The notes beneath the pieces were generated by a model. It ran no database searches. It had not been told where the DNA came from and was given only the letters and a program-made list of their open reading frames with translations. 5,999 nt of DNA. Origin: Candidatus Latescibacterota bacterium. GTDB taxonomy: Bacteria > Latescibacterota > 4484-107. Of this stretch, positions 5,221 to 5,999 are shown piece by piece (position 1 is the first letter of the stretch; each line of letters begins with the position of its first letter). The stretch covers positions 1 through 5,999 of the forward strand of contig JAUWMS010000181.1 of assembly GCA_030613045.1 (NCBI GenBank), written 5' to 3'. The position numbers and the translations under genes are program-made.

Positions 5221-5999
5221 CATTCAAGGTATGCCTCAATCACCTTCGGATCGTTTCGCACTTCCTCCGGCGTGCCCTCGCTCACCTTCGCGCCCGCATC
5301 CATGAAGATCACCCGATCACACACCTGCATCACCGCATCTAAGTTATGCTCGATGAGGATCACCGACTTCCCCTGTCCCGGAAGGCCCCGAATCGTCGAA
5401 AGCATCTTCTCGATCATCTCCGGGGCGATCCCGGCCACCGGTTCGTCTAACAGGAGCAGATCTGCTCCCGCCGCGAGGCAACACGTTAGCGTCAACAGTT
5501 TCTGCTGGCCGTAGGAGAGATCCTCCGCCGGGTCGTCCATCTTTTCCGCAAGCCCCGCCTCTCCGAGAAGCGACTCCGCCACCTTTCGATTTTCAGCCTC
5601 CTGCCTTCTACTTCGCCTTCCCCGGAAGAACACCGCAGACAACCGTTCGCCCGGCTGCTCCCTGAACGCGAGCCGCACGTTCTCCAGCACACTCAGTCGG
5701 CGGATCAATCGCAGGTTCTGAAACGTTCGCGCCATGCCCACCCCCGCGATCCGGTGGGGTGGAAGCCGAAGCAGGTCCACTCCGCGAAAGCTGGCCTTCC
5801 CACCGTCGGGAGCAATGAATCCGGTGAGCACGTTGAAGAGCGTGGTCTTCCCCGCCCCGTTCGGCCCGATGAGGCCTACGATCTCCCCTTCTCCCACCGA
5901 GCAGGAAAAATCCGTCAGCGCCCGGCCCCCGGCGCAATGTTTCTCACGCCCCGCGCTGGGGCGCCCGCCCGCGCTGCTCCCGGGGGGGGGGGGGGGGGG
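5220..5999 (-). CDS. livG: Branched-chain amino acid-type ABC transporter ATP-binding protein LivG, 5' end missing
   Basis: The frame is open to the right edge, so the start is not in the window. A GTG at 5897 gives a 225-residue segment, but it cannot be the true start: the codons just upstream read ALTDFSCSV, the strand that precedes GEGEIVGLIGPNGAGKT in every LivG. Counted from that GTG, the motifs are Walker A GPNGAGKT (11-18), Q-loop Q60 in ARTFQNLRL, signature LSYGQQK (127-133), Walker B LLLLDEP (147-153) and switch histidine H184 in LIEHN. ARTFQN and the C terminus PKVIEAYLE are typical LivG features; the histidine separates it from LivF. It pairs with LivF to power a LivHM-type importer. 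Further upstream the frame gives KHCAGG where KxFGG is expected, then glycine- and proline-rich residues ending in the homopolymer, so sequence before about 5930 is probably unreliable. Residues 93-106 include a repeat-like basic insert. Confidence 0.88.
   Translation of the reverse strand, partial: PPPPPPGSSAGGRPSAGREKHCAGGRALTDFSCSVGEGEIVGLIGPNGAGKTTLFNVLTGFIAPDGGKASFRGVDLLRLPPHRIAGVGMARTFQNLRLIRRLSVLENVRLAFREQPGERLSAVFFRGRRSRRQEAENRKVAESLLGEAGLAEKMDDPAEDLSYGQQKLLTLTCCLAAGADLLLLDEPVAGIAPEMIEKMLSTIRGLPGQGKSVILIEHNLDAVMQVCDRVIFMDAGAKVSEGTPEEVRNDPKVIEAYLE
5582..5612. repeat. Possible heptamer-like repeat inside livG
   Basis: Read on the minus strand, units GAAGGCA, GGAGGCT, GAAAATC and GAAAGGT follow one another with a 7-nt period. 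They weakly resemble the intergenic GGAGTCA/GAATTCA heptamers seen on the complementary reading of the array at 1337-1405. They encode part of the basic, poorly conserved stretch RRQEAENRKV between the Q-loop and the signature. The pattern is degenerate and could be chance purine richness. Confidence 0.3.
5982..5999. other. 18-nt poly-G run, probable contig-end artefact
   Basis: The window closes with 18 consecutive G, preceded by an extremely GC-rich stretch (about 5941-5981) where the livG homology fails. Runs of G at read ends are a known artefact of two-colour Illumina chemistry, in which no signal is called as G. This is the likeliest reading; a real homopolymer is possible but would have to lie inside an essential part of livG. 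Confidence 0.7.

Overview
The window (5999 bp, fairly G+C-rich in its genes) looks like a fragment of an uncultured bacterial chromosome, probably a metagenome contig. There is no rRNA or tRNA here, so taxonomy is weakly constrained. A corrinoid-methyltransferase-like member of the uroporphyrinogen decarboxylase (UroD) superfamily, a MenC-type enolase and a Liv-type ABC transporter, together with intergenic short-period tandem repeats of 7 and 10 nt, suit an environmental anaerobe or facultative anaerobe (PVC, Desulfobacterota or candidate-phylum type). That assignment is inference. The last 18 bases are an unbroken run of G next to degraded coding sequence, which looks like a contig end with a sequencing artefact.

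Layout. Four genes read on the + strand: (1) an o-succinylbenzoate synthase / N-succinylamino acid racemase-like enolase (135-1244); (2) a UroD-superfamily protein with the HxC...C zinc-ligand pattern of MtaA/CmuA-type methyltransferases (1568-2635); (3) a small P-loop ATPase resembling PilT/VirB11-type secretion ATPases (about 2709-3482); (4) radC (3591-4292). Two genes then read convergently on the - strand: livG (5' end lost, 5220-5999) and livF (4412-5113), the paired ATPases of a branched-chain amino acid-type ABC importer. Order of transcription is livG then livF; the permease and binding-protein genes would lie beyond the right edge.

The junctions between genes carry most of the unusual structure. 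A 7-nt tandem array with an inverted partner lies between genes 1 and 2. A degenerate 10-nt repeat and a stem-loop sit just before gene 2. Four GTGAGTG heptamers lie between genes 2 and 3. A REP-like palindrome with two mutually exclusive hairpins lies between radC and livF. A large inverted repeat of three 10-nt units per arm separates livG from livF. A degenerate heptamer-like stretch may also lie inside livG.

The genes do not form one obvious pathway. livG/livF clearly work together. Genes 1 and 2 are each catabolic or cofactor-linked enzymes without recognisable partners here. Gene 3 is the least understood. I see no convincing new multi-gene defence or biosynthetic system; the items most worth following up are the repeat families at gene borders and the orphan ATPase.
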